DNA from: Paraglaciecola hydrolytica
GTDB lineage: Bacteria > Pseudomonadota > Gammaproteobacteria > Enterobacterales > Alteromonadaceae
Assembly: GCF_001565895.1 (NCBI RefSeq)
Contig: NZ_LSNE01000015.1
Location: 63,204 to 127,203 of the forward strand
DNA length: 64,000 bases
Direction of reading: 5' to 3'
Made by a program: the position numbers and the translations under genes. The first letter of the stretch is position 1, and the number at the start of each line of letters is the position of its first letter. Positions 27,064 to 35,230 of the stretch are shown piece by piece. The notes beneath the pieces are model-generated. The model saw nothing but the letters and a program-made list of their open reading frames with translations. It did no database searches and was not told the origin of the DNA.

Positions 27064-28011
27064 TTAACAACGCTGCTGGCGATACCACTCGCCTAAAATC
27101 AAACTGGCCGCAACACTGACATTGAGTGATTCTACCTGACCAGATCCAGGAATTTGCAGTGCCACATCAGTACTTTTGGCTACTTGGGGCGATACTCCAT
27201 CCATTTCTTCGCCAAACACCACCACGACTTTGTTAGCAAGTTTACTTTGATACAAAGACACACTGGCATGGCTAGAGGTAGTCACCAAGCTATAACCCGC
27301 TTGTTTGCACTGTTGCAGCGCCAAGGGCAAATTATCACAGCTTAAACCATCCACAAATTCAATCCCGCCTTCTGCAGTGCGAGCAGCCGCACCGGATTGC
27401 AGCAGATAGGGCTGAGTCATCATCACCCCTTTCACCCCAAAGTGCGCACAACTGCGGGCGATAGCACCTAAATTATGTGGGTTACCCACACCATCTAAGG
27501 CCAGCAAACAATCTTGCTTAAGATCTTTATTAGCGGCCAAATAAGCAGCTAACGTCAGTTCGGGTTTGCGTTTAACTATCAATACCACGCCACCGTGATG
27601 TTCGCTGCCAGCAACTTTTTCTAACTCAGCGTTTTCGACAATGTGATAAGCATATTTGTTAGCGGCCAGATATTTCATCACGTCAGCAAATTTTTTAGCC
27701 ATGTTGACTTCGACATACATTTTGACCACAGACTGAGGACGTTTGTTAAAACACACTCTACAGGCATTTTCGCCCTGCACTTTGGCCTCTTCTAGTCGAT
27801 GCTGCCTTAAGGTAGCGGCACTGACTTTAGAGGTAAGCGTTTTTTTATTGTTTTGCCGAGCCGTTTTATCCCCCTCTTTAACCCAAGGTTTTTGTGCAGC
27901 ATTACCACTACTGCCTTGAGTATGGCGCGGCTGACTTGGTTTACGAGGGCCACCTGCTGTATTGGATGAAGGCTTGCCTGGAGAACGGCGAGAATTGGCT
28001 TCTTTAGACAC
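27064..28011 (-). CDS. yfiF: TrmH/SpoU family RNA 2'-O-methyltransferase (YfiF-like)
   Basis: 315 residues starting at a GTG (28011) that has AAAGGA seven bases upstream; a longer frame starting upstream lacks this. The first 90 residues are basic, low-complexity (rich in Ser, Pro, Gly, Lys). An L30e-like substrate-binding domain follows, then the SPOUT methyltransferase with its three motifs: NPHNLGAIARSCAHFGV, VVVFGEEMDGVSP and IPGSGQVESLNVSVAASL. It should methylate a ribose in tRNA or rRNA using S-adenosylmethionine. The length and basic N-terminus match YfiF (345 residues in E. coli), for which the target is not firmly known. Confidence 0.87.
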   Translation of the reverse strand: MSKEANSRRSPGKPSSNTAGGPRKPSQPRHTQGSSGNAAQKPWVKEGDKTARQNNKKTLTSKVSAATLRQHRLEEAKVQGENACRVCFNKRPQSVVKMYVEVNMAKKFADVMKYLAANKYAYHIVENAELEKVAGSEHHGGVVLIVKRKPELTLAAYLAANKDLKQDCLLALDGVGNPHNLGAIARSCAHFGVKGVMMTQPYLLQSGAAARTAEGGIEFVDGLSCDNLPLALQQCKQAGYSLVTTSSHASVSLYQSKLANKVVVVFGEEMDGVSPQVAKSTDVALQIPGSGQVESLNVSVAASLILGEWYRQQRC

Positions 28012-28098
28012 GAATATTTCCTTTAGGCATGCACCTGCGTTGCAGGCACCAATAAGGGGATATTCTAACCTAGTTATCAGCAAGCACGAAGGCCAGAC

Positions 28099-29301
28099 TT
28101 ACTCCTTCTTAGTCCTTATCACTTTCAAGCCAAACAACCAGCGCGATAGGCTAAACCGGCGCACCAACTCATAGCCCAATAAACAGCCCAAGCTAGTTAA
28201 CAAAATTAATATTGGCGCTTCTATTCCAGCGGGTAGATTAAACGGCAACAACTGCATGGCAAATACCACTATCAAAGTTTGGTGAAAAATATACCAAGGC
28301 AAAATGGCTTGATTGGCATAAGTCAAAAAGCGATTAGTAAAATTCAAATAATGGCCAGCATAAGCCACCACGACTAGGATCCACGCCCAATAGTTAAGAC
28401 TAAGTAATACACCGTGTATTAATTTAATAATAATTAAACCATCCAGCTCGTCACCCACATCCAAAAAGCCGTGGCGATCAAACATTAGCCAGCTATAACC
28501 CAAGACGGCAATAACTAACAAAACACGACGACCTTGTATGATTTGCTGCCATACACCTTTAACAAAGGCTAATAACACGCCAAAAACAAAGGCCAAAAAG
28601 TACTTAGCATGACTGTACCAATCGTCTAATAAAGCGTGGGTGACGGGATAAGTCTCGCGCAAACTTACCCAGATTAAAGCCATCGCCATCACTAAAAACC
28701 CAAAGACCAACCATAACTGCAGATTTAACTTATGTAAGCCGGTGCCCAAATTATTAAAAAATGGAAACAACAATAAAACCACTAAACTGTAAGCCCACAA
28801 ATAAGGCAAAAACCACAGATGATTCCAGGTCAGTAAACCGATAGAAGATTGTTTAAATGGCGCAAGGTTAGTATCCACATTCCAGTATTCTTGTAAAAAT
28901 GCCCAAAAACTCATTGTTAAACCATGTTGTTGCTGGAGTTCATAAAACAGCTGGGGCGGCACGATGATATACATGGAAATTATCAGCGGTACTAATAAAC
29001 GATTGGTTCTGAGGCCACTTAAACGCCAACGGCTGAATTTATGTTGTTGTAAAACTAAGGACAAGGCGATGCCTGAAATCAAAAATAATAAGGACATGCG
29101 CCATTGGTTTGTCAGGATCATAAGATCCTGTAACCACACACTTTGTTGACCGCTTTTAATATGCCAATCCCAATCGGCCACGTAATACATACCCACGTGG
29201 TACAAAATCAGCAAACCAAAGGCGAGTGTGCGTAACCAGTCAACATCGTAACGGCGTTGATCATCTACTTGGTTTTTTACTTGAGCTAATACTTGAGTCA
29301 T
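28099..29301 (-). CDS. Acyltransferase family 3 membrane protein (OpgC-like)
   Basis: 400 residues with about ten membrane segments. The first holds the conserved WLRTLAFGLLILYHVGMYY (catalytic-type His near residue 32) and the second the RMSLLFLISGIALSLVL region, both hallmarks of acyltransferase-3 proteins. Such proteins move acyl or succinyl groups onto surface or periplasmic glycans; it resembles the glucan succinylating branch (OpgC/MdoC). I chose the ATG at 29301, preceded by AAGGG; an ATG at 29394 would add 31 residues and run nearly into the divergent gene. It is divergent from a membrane LytTR regulator gene which could control it. Confidence 0.85.
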   Translation of the reverse strand: MTQVLAQVKNQVDDQRRYDVDWLRTLAFGLLILYHVGMYYVADWDWHIKSGQQSVWLQDLMILTNQWRMSLLFLISGIALSLVLQQHKFSRWRLSGLRTNRLLVPLIISMYIIVPPQLFYELQQQHGLTMSFWAFLQEYWNVDTNLAPFKQSSIGLLTWNHLWFLPYLWAYSLVVLLLFPFFNNLGTGLHKLNLQLWLVFGFLVMAMALIWVSLRETYPVTHALLDDWYSHAKYFLAFVFGVLLAFVKGVWQQIIQGRRVLLVIAVLGYSWLMFDRHGFLDVGDELDGLIIIKLIHGVLLSLNYWAWILVVVAYAGHYLNFTNRFLTYANQAILPWYIFHQTLIVVFAMQLLPFNLPAGIEAPILILLTSLGCLLGYELVRRFSLSRWLFGLKVIRTKKE

Positions 29302-29420
29302 AACAACCCTTGCGGTTAAATATGCCAAGAATGATGTGGTGACTTGAGTCCACACACTAGCGGTAAACGCCCAGTGGACATGCCTCAGGGACAAAGGGTG
29401 GATATGAGGGGTAAACAGTA

Positions 29421-30272
29421 GTGACTTTATTTGAACGCTTTGACCAACATAAAACGGCTTATACCGCCCTGCTCATTGTGCTCTACCTATTTATCAACAA
29501 TGGCATTAATGCCACCTCTGATTGGATGGAAACCACCCGTGATGGCAGCCCCGACTTTGCATTATGGGAACCTTTTGTGTGGGAGTATTCCAGCGCTCTG
29601 AGTAGCCTGTTATTACTGCCAGTTACTTTTATGCTGTGGCAGCGCATGCCCCTCAGTCTCACTCATGTCAAAACTCAAATAGTAAAACATTTGTTATTGT
29701 CACTGCTTTTTTCGGCGGCACACGTCACCTTGATGGTATTAATGCGCGAAGCTGTCTATTGGTTCATGGGTGGCAACTACGACTTTGGCCCGCCACTACG
29801 TGAATTTTTTTATGAATACCGTAAAGATGTGTGGGGCTATGTGTTCTTTTTAGGACTCTATCATCTCTTCCATTTTGTTTACCGCCGTCTCAAGGGTGAG
29901 GCGAATTTAATTGAAGCCGAACCGACTGGGAATAAATACGCCCAAGTGCCTGAACACCTATTAGTGAAAAAACTTGATCGAGAATTTTTAGTGCGAGTGG
30001 CCGACATTGAATGGATGGAATCTTCAGGTAACTACGTTAACTTGTATAGCGGTGGGCGCATCTATCCTTTGCGCTCTACCTTAGCCGAGCTGACCGATCG
30101 CTTGAGATCAAAAGGCTTTAGCCGTATACATCGCAGTTATGCGGTTAATCACTATGCCATCGACCATATCAGTTATCAGCCAAGTGGCGATGGCGAGATC
30201 CAGTTAAAAAATGGCCACAAGCTGAACTTATCACGACGTTATAAAGACGAATTTAAACAGAAGCTCGTTTAA
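29421..30272 (+). CDS. Membrane-anchored LytTR family transcriptional regulator
   Basis: 283 residues. Four membrane segments occupy residues 15-165 (for example ALLIVLYLFINNGI and HLLLSLLFSAAHVTLMVLM). A LytTR DNA-binding domain begins at about 180: KLDREFLVRVADIEWMESSGNYVNLY, YPLRSTLAEL and RIHRSYAVNHYAIDHI. The start is a GTG preceded by GAGGGG. No histidine kinase is adjacent, so the membrane part itself may sense a signal. It is divergent from the acyltransferase gene, and 119 bases separate the two start codons; control of that gene is a reasonable guess. Confidence 0.87.
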   Translation: MTLFERFDQHKTAYTALLIVLYLFINNGINATSDWMETTRDGSPDFALWEPFVWEYSSALSSLLLLPVTFMLWQRMPLSLTHVKTQIVKHLLLSLLFSAAHVTLMVLMREAVYWFMGGNYDFGPPLREFFYEYRKDVWGYVFFLGLYHLFHFVYRRLKGEANLIEAEPTGNKYAQVPEHLLVKKLDREFLVRVADIEWMESSGNYVNLYSGGRIYPLRSTLAELTDRLRSKGFSRIHRSYAVNHYAIDHISYQPSGDGEIQLKNGHKLNLSRRYKDEFKQKLV

Positions 30273-30293
30273 GCAAAATGTCTAACCACAGCG

Positions 30294-30719
30294 CTATTTA
30301 GGTAAGTTTTGCATAATCCACTGTTTGAGTTGTGTTTCATTAAGTGCACCCGACATACGTGCCAGCTCCTTGCCTTGCTTAAACAAGATCAAAGTAGGAA
30401 TACTGCGGATACCCGCCTCTGCAGAAATTTGCTGGGCTTGTTCAGTATTCACTTTAGCAAACAACAAACCCGGTGATTGCGATGCCACTTTAGTAAAAAT
30501 CGGCGCCATCACCTGACAAGGCCCACACCAACTCGCCCAAAAGTCCACCAGTACGGGCATGTCATTTTTTTCAATATATTTATAAAACGAGTCATCGTTA
30601 AGCTCAACGGGTTTATTAGCATATAAACTCGCCTGACATTTGCCACACTTGGCTTCAAGATAAGGTTTACTCTCTGGTATACGGTTGGTTGCCTTGCAGG
30701 CAGCACAGACTAAATGCAT
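30294..30719 (-). CDS. trxC: Thioredoxin 2
   Basis: 141 residues. The N-terminal zinc ribbon is made by CAAC (6-9) and CGKC (25-28); the thioredoxin domain carries WCGPC near residue 67 and the cis-proline region RSIPTLILFKQG. This domain pair is diagnostic for TrxC, a cytoplasmic disulfide reductase that in E. coli is induced by oxidative stress (OxyR). It is the last gene of a run with DUF1697 and an esterase gene, 44 bases after DUF1697, and converges with the LytTR gene. Confidence 0.96.
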   Translation of the reverse strand: MHLVCAACKATNRIPESKPYLEAKCGKCQASLYANKPVELNDDSFYKYIEKNDMPVLVDFWASWCGPCQVMAPIFTKVASQSPGLLFAKVNTEQAQQISAEAGIRSIPTLILFKQGKELARMSGALNETQLKQWIMQNLPK

Positions 30720-30763
30720 GAAGTAACTCCGCTAGAAATTAGAAGGTTGCTTAAGCTCACACA

Positions 30764-31306
30764 TTAGGCGAGCTTAGCCAACAATTCTGAAATTTTAACT
30801 AAGGTATTAAGGTTACGGGCTGTTGTCGCAACACCTAAACATTTTTCAACTTTTTCTGCTAGCTTTGAACGACCAATGCCATCGGGAGCGTAGAGATAAA
30901 AGCCATCTTGTTGTAGGTCGAATTGTTCAGTAGCCGATTTTAATGCATTTAACTTTTCTATATCCGCTGAATTAGCTGGTTCGTCTAAAAAGAATAAATG
31001 TAGATTTTTGGGCTGCTCGTAGGCTTGTTTAAAGGGATTATTAGCTAATAACTGGCAAAATTCATCAGCCCTCAATAATAATACCTTAGGTTTAAAACCA
31101 AAATGCTGTTCAACCAAAGTGGATAATAATGTGGCAAGCTCGGCTTTATTAACGTCCTTATATTTAAACAGTACATTGCCACTTTGAATATAACTTTGTG
31201 CCTCTTCACAGCCCACCTGAGTCATTAAATCAAGCAGTGCTTTCATTGGTAGAATATTATTTCCCCCAACATTAATACCGCGAAATAAGGCTACCCAAGT
31301 TTGCAT
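30764..31306 (-). CDS. DUF1697 family protein
   Basis: 180 residues with the typical N-terminal MQTWVALFRGINVGG, MKALLDLMTQVGCEEAQSYIQSGNVLF, and C-terminal GIGRSKLAEKVEKCLGVATTARNLNTLVKI. The family is soluble with no known reaction; a structural relation to a ferredoxin-like fold has been noted. Its stop and the start of the esterase gene lie close together (two bases between genes), and trxC follows, so a three-gene operon is likely. There is no signal peptide. Confidence 0.88.
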   Translation of the reverse strand: MQTWVALFRGINVGGNNILPMKALLDLMTQVGCEEAQSYIQSGNVLFKYKDVNKAELATLLSTLVEQHFGFKPKVLLLRADEFCQLLANNPFKQAYEQPKNLHLFFLDEPANSADIEKLNALKSATEQFDLQQDGFYLYAPDGIGRSKLAEKVEKCLGVATTARNLNTLVKISELLAKLA

Positions 31307-31308
31307 TA

Positions 31309-32346
31309 TTAATTCTCGTTCAGGTAAGTGATAGCAGCCGCTATCATAGCCGTATGCAATGGATTAGCTTGTGGCACTGAACAGGCTTCAACCTCACCTA
31401 AATTGCTCATGTCATAATGCATATCTTGCAACTGAGTATCGCTGATCACCAAATCTGCATGGCAGACATTTTCGCTAAGGGGGATTTCGAAAAACTTATT
31501 TTGACCTTGATTGGCCGCCATTAAATCTTTTACGCCTTGAATTAAGGTAGTGGCATCAGCCTGCGAGTGAGCCACAAAAATAGGTAGATTTAACACCGAT
31601 TTTTGTTTAATTTTTTCCCGTACTGAACTAATTACATCGACCAGTTGCAAGGCGGCGTAAGTGGATACTTTAGGGTATTTAACCGGATTACGACCTGCTG
31701 TTTGATAGTCCCCATCCATCAACTTAGCTACCCAGCGCATGCCCCAGACATTAGCCAGCGTTTCTACGGTTGAATCTAAACGTAAGGCGCCAGAAAACAG
31801 CAATAAGCCTTTATATTCACCAGGTTGCTTTAATACATATTCAGTAGCCAAAGCTCCTCCGGTAGAAAAGCCGCCGATATACTTACTATCACCAAGGTTG
31901 ATAGCCAGTTCACTAATATCTGCCACTCGTTTACGCCAACGATTAGCCAGTTCAGAGTCTTGCATATCGGCATCAGCGTTAAGCAAACCATGGCCGGGTA
32001 ATAGAGCCACTACCACGTTGTAACCTTCCAGATGAAAAGCACCCGCGATGGAACGCAAAAAGAAGGGTGAATCACTTAAACCATGAAATAACACTATCAC
32101 TTTGTCGGTGGGTTTACCGTGATGCAAGATATAGGGCGCATTGCCATCACCACGTAAGGCGCTTGAACAAACCGCAAACTCTTGCAACTTTGGCTCTTGG
32201 CAACCTTGGGTAGAGCCCAGTTCCTGTTGGTAAATCTGCGCAAAACGATCAAAGGCCGTATCTAAAGACTGCGCATTAAGCACAGAGCCAGAGACATAAA
32301 AAGCCAAAGTCAGGCCAAGTAACAAAGTGGTAAAAAGTGATTTCAT
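31309..32346 (-). CDS. Secreted alpha/beta hydrolase (serine esterase)
   Basis: 345 residues. Signal peptide (about 24 residues) then an alpha/beta hydrolase fold: oxyanion HGLSDSP, nucleophile serine in GGFSTGGALA, acidic residue in VAHSQADATT, and histidine in ENVCHADLV. Several cysteines (GCQEP, VCSSA, VCHAD, ACSVP) could form disulfides, in line with periplasmic or external location. The substrate is unknown; carboxylesterase or lipase activity is most likely. It precedes DUF1697 and trxC, and its upstream side is the hairpin-rich noncoding block at 32,400-33,010. Confidence 0.82.
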   Translation of the reverse strand: MKSLFTTLLLGLTLAFYVSGSVLNAQSLDTAFDRFAQIYQQELGSTQGCQEPKLQEFAVCSSALRGDGNAPYILHHGKPTDKVIVLFHGLSDSPFFLRSIAGAFHLEGYNVVVALLPGHGLLNADADMQDSELANRWRKRVADISELAINLGDSKYIGGFSTGGALATEYVLKQPGEYKGLLLFSGALRLDSTVETLANVWGMRWVAKLMDGDYQTAGRNPVKYPKVSTYAALQLVDVISSVREKIKQKSVLNLPIFVAHSQADATTLIQGVKDLMAANQGQNKFFEIPLSENVCHADLVISDTQLQDMHYDMSNLGEVEACSVPQANPLHTAMIAAAITYLNEN

Positions 32347-32420
32347 GTAACAGAACTTAAAGTAGTTAATGTGGCAATACTATAACGACAAATTGGGGCC
32401 TGCGCCATGGCTGACAAACA

Positions 32421-32497
32421 TGGCCTACGGCCACTGAGATTATAAGCTGCGCTTACAACGCAATGGGCTGCGCCCACTAAGATATGTGCTGGGCACA
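32421..32497. repeat. Array of four 5-3-5 mini-hairpins at 21-22 nt spacing
   Basis: Four 13-nt units with five-pair stems and three-nt loops: TGGCC-tac-GGCCA (32421-32433), TAAGC-tgc-GCTTA (32443-32455), TGGGC-tgc-GCCCA (32464-32476) and TGTGC-tgg-GCACA (32485-32497). Start-to-start distances are 22, 21 and 21. Stem sequences differ but the geometry is constant, and three of the separators resemble each other (CTGAGATTA, CTAAGATA, CTAAACGA). This is seen directly; any function is unknown. Confidence 0.85.
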
Positions 32498-32585
32498 CTA
32501 AACGACCTATTCCTGAGTTGAACCTGATTTGACTCATCAAGTGGTGGGACTTATTTGCGTTTGTGCGCGGAGCCCATAGGCTTTG

Positions 32586-32705
32586 TGGCCGTAGGCCATT
32601 TATTCTCGACTCCAACTTACCCAATTTCAGTCTCATCTTGTCAAATGACCAGACATGGATGTCTGGCAAGGCGAGATGAGTACATGCGACCTGCATGGAT
32701 GCAGG
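32586..32705. repeat. Further hairpins, two sharing a CATGGATG centre
   Basis: TGGCC-gta-GGCCA (32586-32598) repeats the 5-3-5 form. CCAGACA-tgga-TGTCTGG (32649-32666) and CCTGCA-tgga-TGCAGG (32690-32705) share the central CATGGATG but have different arms. A shared centre with changed arms suggests a repeat family kept for its structure. Confidence 0.8.
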
Positions 32706-32816
32706 AAGGTAGAATAACGCAGGGAGCAGTTATCGAGACGTGCTCTCCGCGCCGGTTTGAAAACAAGTTGGGGCTGAAATTGGAATAGAAAGTTGGTTGG
32801 AGAGCGGCCCTTTTTG

Positions 32817-33001
32817 CTTACTTTTTACGGCTATTGGTAAAAAGTGAGTCGAGCCACGGGACGTGGTTTGAAAAATCGCCAAGGAAGGCGTAAGCGCTAG
32901 CGGATAATCTTAGTCGCGAAGCGATAAGTGCGCGCAGCGCATGCTTTCAGCTTGCCCAGCAAAGTAAGTTTGGTGGCCGCAGGCCATGCTTGATAAGCAT
33001 G
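32817..33001. repeat. Right part of hairpin block
   Basis: A 12-pair stem CTTACTTTTTAC/GTAAAAAGTGAG with one G-T pair (32817-32848); CCACG-gga-CGTGG (32854-32866); a bulged CTTAgTCGC/GCGATAAG (32909-32928); TGCGC-gca-GCGCA (32929-32941); TGGCC-gca-GGCCA (32974-32986); and CATGCTT-gat-AAGCATG (32985-33001), which overlaps the previous one so that the two could be alternative folds. Confidence 0.8.
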
Positions 33002-33018
33002 GCGCATGCATTTTCTAA

Positions 33019-33759
33019 TTAGGCGAAGTACGCCGCTAGGTCGTCACTTCCACCTATGTGTTTGCCACCGATAAATACTTGTGGCCAGGTTTCTTTGCCT
33101 GACAAAGCTTTTAGGCTGGTGAAAGACACTTCTTTGCCCATTACCAATTCTTCATATTGATAACCTTTTTCTTTTAACAAGGCCTTAGCTTTAGTGCAAA
33201 ACGGGCAACCTGGTTTAGTCAAAATCGTAGTTGGCAATTGTTTAACTGCATTAGGTGCAATGTAGCTCAGCATAGTATCAGCATCCGATACTTCAAAAGG
33301 GTCACCTGGTTTATTAGGTTCAATAAACATTTTGTCTACTATGCCGTCTTTCACCAGCATAGAGTAACGCCAGCTGCGTTTGCCAAAACCTAGGTCCGCT
33401 TTGTCTACTAATAAACCCATGCCTTGGGTGAATTGACCATTACCATCTGGGATCAAAGTAACATTGGCAGCTTCTTGCTCACTTGCCCATGCGTTCATTA
33501 CAAAAGTGTCGTTAACTGACATACAGATAATCTCGTCTACGCCATGGCTTTTAAAAGTAGCCGCGAGTTCGTTATAACGAGGTAAATGAGTTGACGAACA
33601 AGTTGGGGTAAAGGCTCCAGGTAGAGAGAAAACCACCACGGTTTTACCTTTGAATAATTCTTCAGTTGTACGGTTTACCCATTCATCGTTAACACGCATA
33701 GCAAAAGTAACATTGGGTACGGCTTGGCCGGTTTTGTCTTGAAAAGTAGAGTTGGACAT
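33019..33759 (-). CDS. Peroxiredoxin-glutaredoxin hybrid (Prx5-Grx)
   Basis: 246 residues. A peroxiredoxin-5 domain (residues 1-165) carries the peroxidatic cysteine Cys54 in PGAFTPTCSSTH. A glutaredoxin domain (about 178-246) carries GCPFC, WPQVFIGG and GGSDDL. The fusion reduces hydrogen peroxide or organic hydroperoxides and is recycled by glutathione through its own glutaredoxin part, as shown for Haemophilus and Chromatium homologues. It acts in the cytoplasm. The gene stands alone; the intergenic region of 150 bases upstream would hold its promoter. I see no clear OxyR site. Confidence 0.94.
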   Translation of the reverse strand: MSNSTFQDKTGQAVPNVTFAMRVNDEWVNRTTEELFKGKTVVVFSLPGAFTPTCSSTHLPRYNELAATFKSHGVDEIICMSVNDTFVMNAWASEQEAANVTLIPDGNGQFTQGMGLLVDKADLGFGKRSWRYSMLVKDGIVDKMFIEPNKPGDPFEVSDADTMLSYIAPNAVKQLPTTILTKPGCPFCTKAKALLKEKGYQYEELVMGKEVSFTSLKALSGKETWPQVFIGGKHIGGSDDLAAYFA

Positions 33760-33911
33760 CGTTGTTCCTTGTTAGTAGATAAGCAATCAGTGCAAGCATA
33801 GTAAGAAAATATGCCCAACAAGGGAAACTGATAAATACGATGGGCTTAATCTTAAAAATAGATTAAAGATGAATTATCTGATTAGATTAGGCTTGCTTTT
33901 GGAATACAAAC

Positions 33912-34139
33912 TTATTGAAAAAAGTCATCGCCTTGTTCGGCGAGCAATGCCTCAATATCTTCGATATCTGGCAAAGCAAGCAGCTCCTGATCTTTATTGG
34001 CAGCACAAGGGATAGCTTTTTCTTCGTTTGCCCATTCACCTAAGTCAATAAGCTGACATTGTTTTGAACAAAAAGGCCGAAATTGGCTGGCACTTGACCA
34101 TTCGACGTTTTTTTTGCAGTTAGGGCACTCTACTTTCAT
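33912..34139 (-). CDS. yacG: DNA gyrase inhibitor YacG
   Basis: 75 residues with a zinc-binding [10 protein letters not shown] and [22 protein letters not shown], the full YacG signature. The family binds GyrB and inhibits DNA binding by gyrase in E. coli. The C-terminal acidic tail ends [11 protein letters not shown]. It follows zapD with 21 bases between them, and the order zapD-yacG is the usual one. Upstream coaE, normally part of this set, is absent here. Confidence 0.95.
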   Translation of the reverse strand: MKVECPNCKKNVEWSSASQFRPFCSKQCQLIDLGEWANEEKAIPCAANKDQELLALPDIEDIEALLAEQGDDFFQ

Positions 34140-34160
34140 TTTTAAATCAGTATCTCAAGA

Positions 34161-34913
34161 TCAGCAACAAGCAAGTTTAAAAGGGACTACCGCATCTACC
34201 GAGCTATTGCCTTGCATCGAGGGGGTAAACATCGTAAAGCGGATCGCATAGCGATATTTATTACCACTTAACATCGGGTAATAACCTTGATCGGTAGAGC
34301 TAAATACGCGGATCAATTCGTTTTTATCTTCGGCGATACCCTGATAAAAACCTTTTTCAGCTTCATATTGCACAAAACGTCCACGCTCACGTAAAAACGA
34401 CAGAGTAATTTCAATCGCTTCTTTAATGGCACTTAATTCCTGCATCCAAGTTTGTACCTGACGTATTTTATCCGCATTGGCTTGTTGTAACCAATAATGT
34501 AGGTTGGGTAAATCAAAGCTACAAGTACCACCGGGTATGCTAAAACGCTGACGTATTGAAGCCAAAAAGCGTTCTTCTTTTAAATCAGCACCGATTTTTT
34601 TAGTGCCTTTTAAAGACTCGCGCAAACGCAGGATTTTTTGTAATGACTGTTGCAACGCTTCGGTGTCGATATTCGGATGTTGTGACCAAATAACCAGATT
34701 TTTTTCATGTAATTCAATGTCTTTGAGTACATCGTTACGTAAATCAAGGCGTTCTAACAAATCTAATAAAGTAAATAATGAGCTGAAAAAGTGAATAAAT
34801 TGCCAGTTTTCTGTGGCCGAATTAGCATTCACAAGCTGTTTAAACAGTTGCTCGAGGCGCAGGTACGTTCTGACCTTTTCATTGAGCGGAAATTCGTAAA
34901 TCGCTTGTGACAT
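34161..34913 (-). CDS. zapD: Cell division protein ZapD
   Basis: 250 residues beginning IYEFPLNEKVRTYLRLEQLF, with the middle SLKGTKKIGADLKEERFLASIRQRFSIPGGTCSFDLPNLHYWLQQ that is conserved across ZapD. ZapD dimers crosslink FtsZ filaments and support Z-ring bundling at midcell. The length matches E. coli (247). It forms an operon with yacG. The usual neighbours pilD and coaE are not in front; instead a 317-base gap and then gnd on the same strand precede it, so the cluster has been cut at this point. Confidence 0.95.
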   Translation of the reverse strand: MSQAIYEFPLNEKVRTYLRLEQLFKQLVNANSATENWQFIHFFSSLFTLLDLLERLDLRNDVLKDIELHEKNLVIWSQHPNIDTEALQQSLQKILRLRESLKGTKKIGADLKEERFLASIRQRFSIPGGTCSFDLPNLHYWLQQANADKIRQVQTWMQELSAIKEAIEITLSFLRERGRFVQYEAEKGFYQGIAEDKNELIRVFSSTDQGYYPMLSGNKYRYAIRFTMFTPSMQGNSSVDAVVPFKLACC

Positions 34914-35230
34914 AGTGGCTTGTTACCGTTTTTATATTTGTGATGAATTTGCTTCTCAACTAAGCAATGTAACATTGTAAAGAATATTTAGGCAAATCAA
35001 TAGGCTATTATGCTGTAAAAGCGCTTAAGCGTCGAGGTGTGGTATAAAAACTAATCAATACAAAGGTGGAATTTTAATGCACCGACAAATAGCCGAAAAG
35101 ATCAGCAACTCATAAATACCGCTTAATACTGATTAAGTGCCAATAGCGACAAAAAAGCCCCTTACATTGAGGTGTAAGAGGCTTTCATCAGGTATTCACT
35201 TAATACCAGCAAACACGCTGGTAACTGTAT
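34914..35230. other. Intergenic region between zapD and gnd
   Basis: About 320 bases. It contains the gnd terminator (35151-35185) and the zapD promoter. A 12-codon ATG frame at 35077-35115 has a good AAAGGTGG ribosome binding site on the plus strand but ends at once, so it is not a supported gene. A GCGCTTAAGCG palindrome-like stretch lies near 35,020. Confidence 0.5.
35151..35185 (-). terminator. Intrinsic terminator after gnd
   Basis: Read on the minus strand, a stem AAGCC-TCTTACA / TGTAAG-GGGCTT with one mismatch and a six-base loop is followed by six T residues, 45 bases after the gnd stop codon. Confidence 0.87.

Larger units (their letters stand above)
32347..33018. other. Noncoding hairpin-rich block
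   Basis: This 670-base stretch has no supported gene but contains at least a dozen inverted repeats, with base composition richer in G+C than its surroundings. Frames that cross it (for example 32343-32696 on the minus strand) have no family match and are full of repeats. The hairpins are listed separately. The block ends about 15 bases before the stop of the peroxiredoxin gene. It may be a dispersed repeat of this genome, noncoding RNA, or both. Confidence 0.6.

Noticed and set aside
32401..32500. CRISPR-like array
   Set aside because: Units are 13-nt hairpins with different stems and 8-9 nt separators; there are no identical repeats of 25-40 nt and no cas genes.
32343..32788. Open frames across the hairpin block on both strands
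   Set aside because: They are made of the repeat units, have no ribosome binding sites and no family match.
35077..35115. 12-codon frame with a strong ribosome binding site
   Set aside because: Could be a leader peptide but no gene follows on that strand; chance is more likely.
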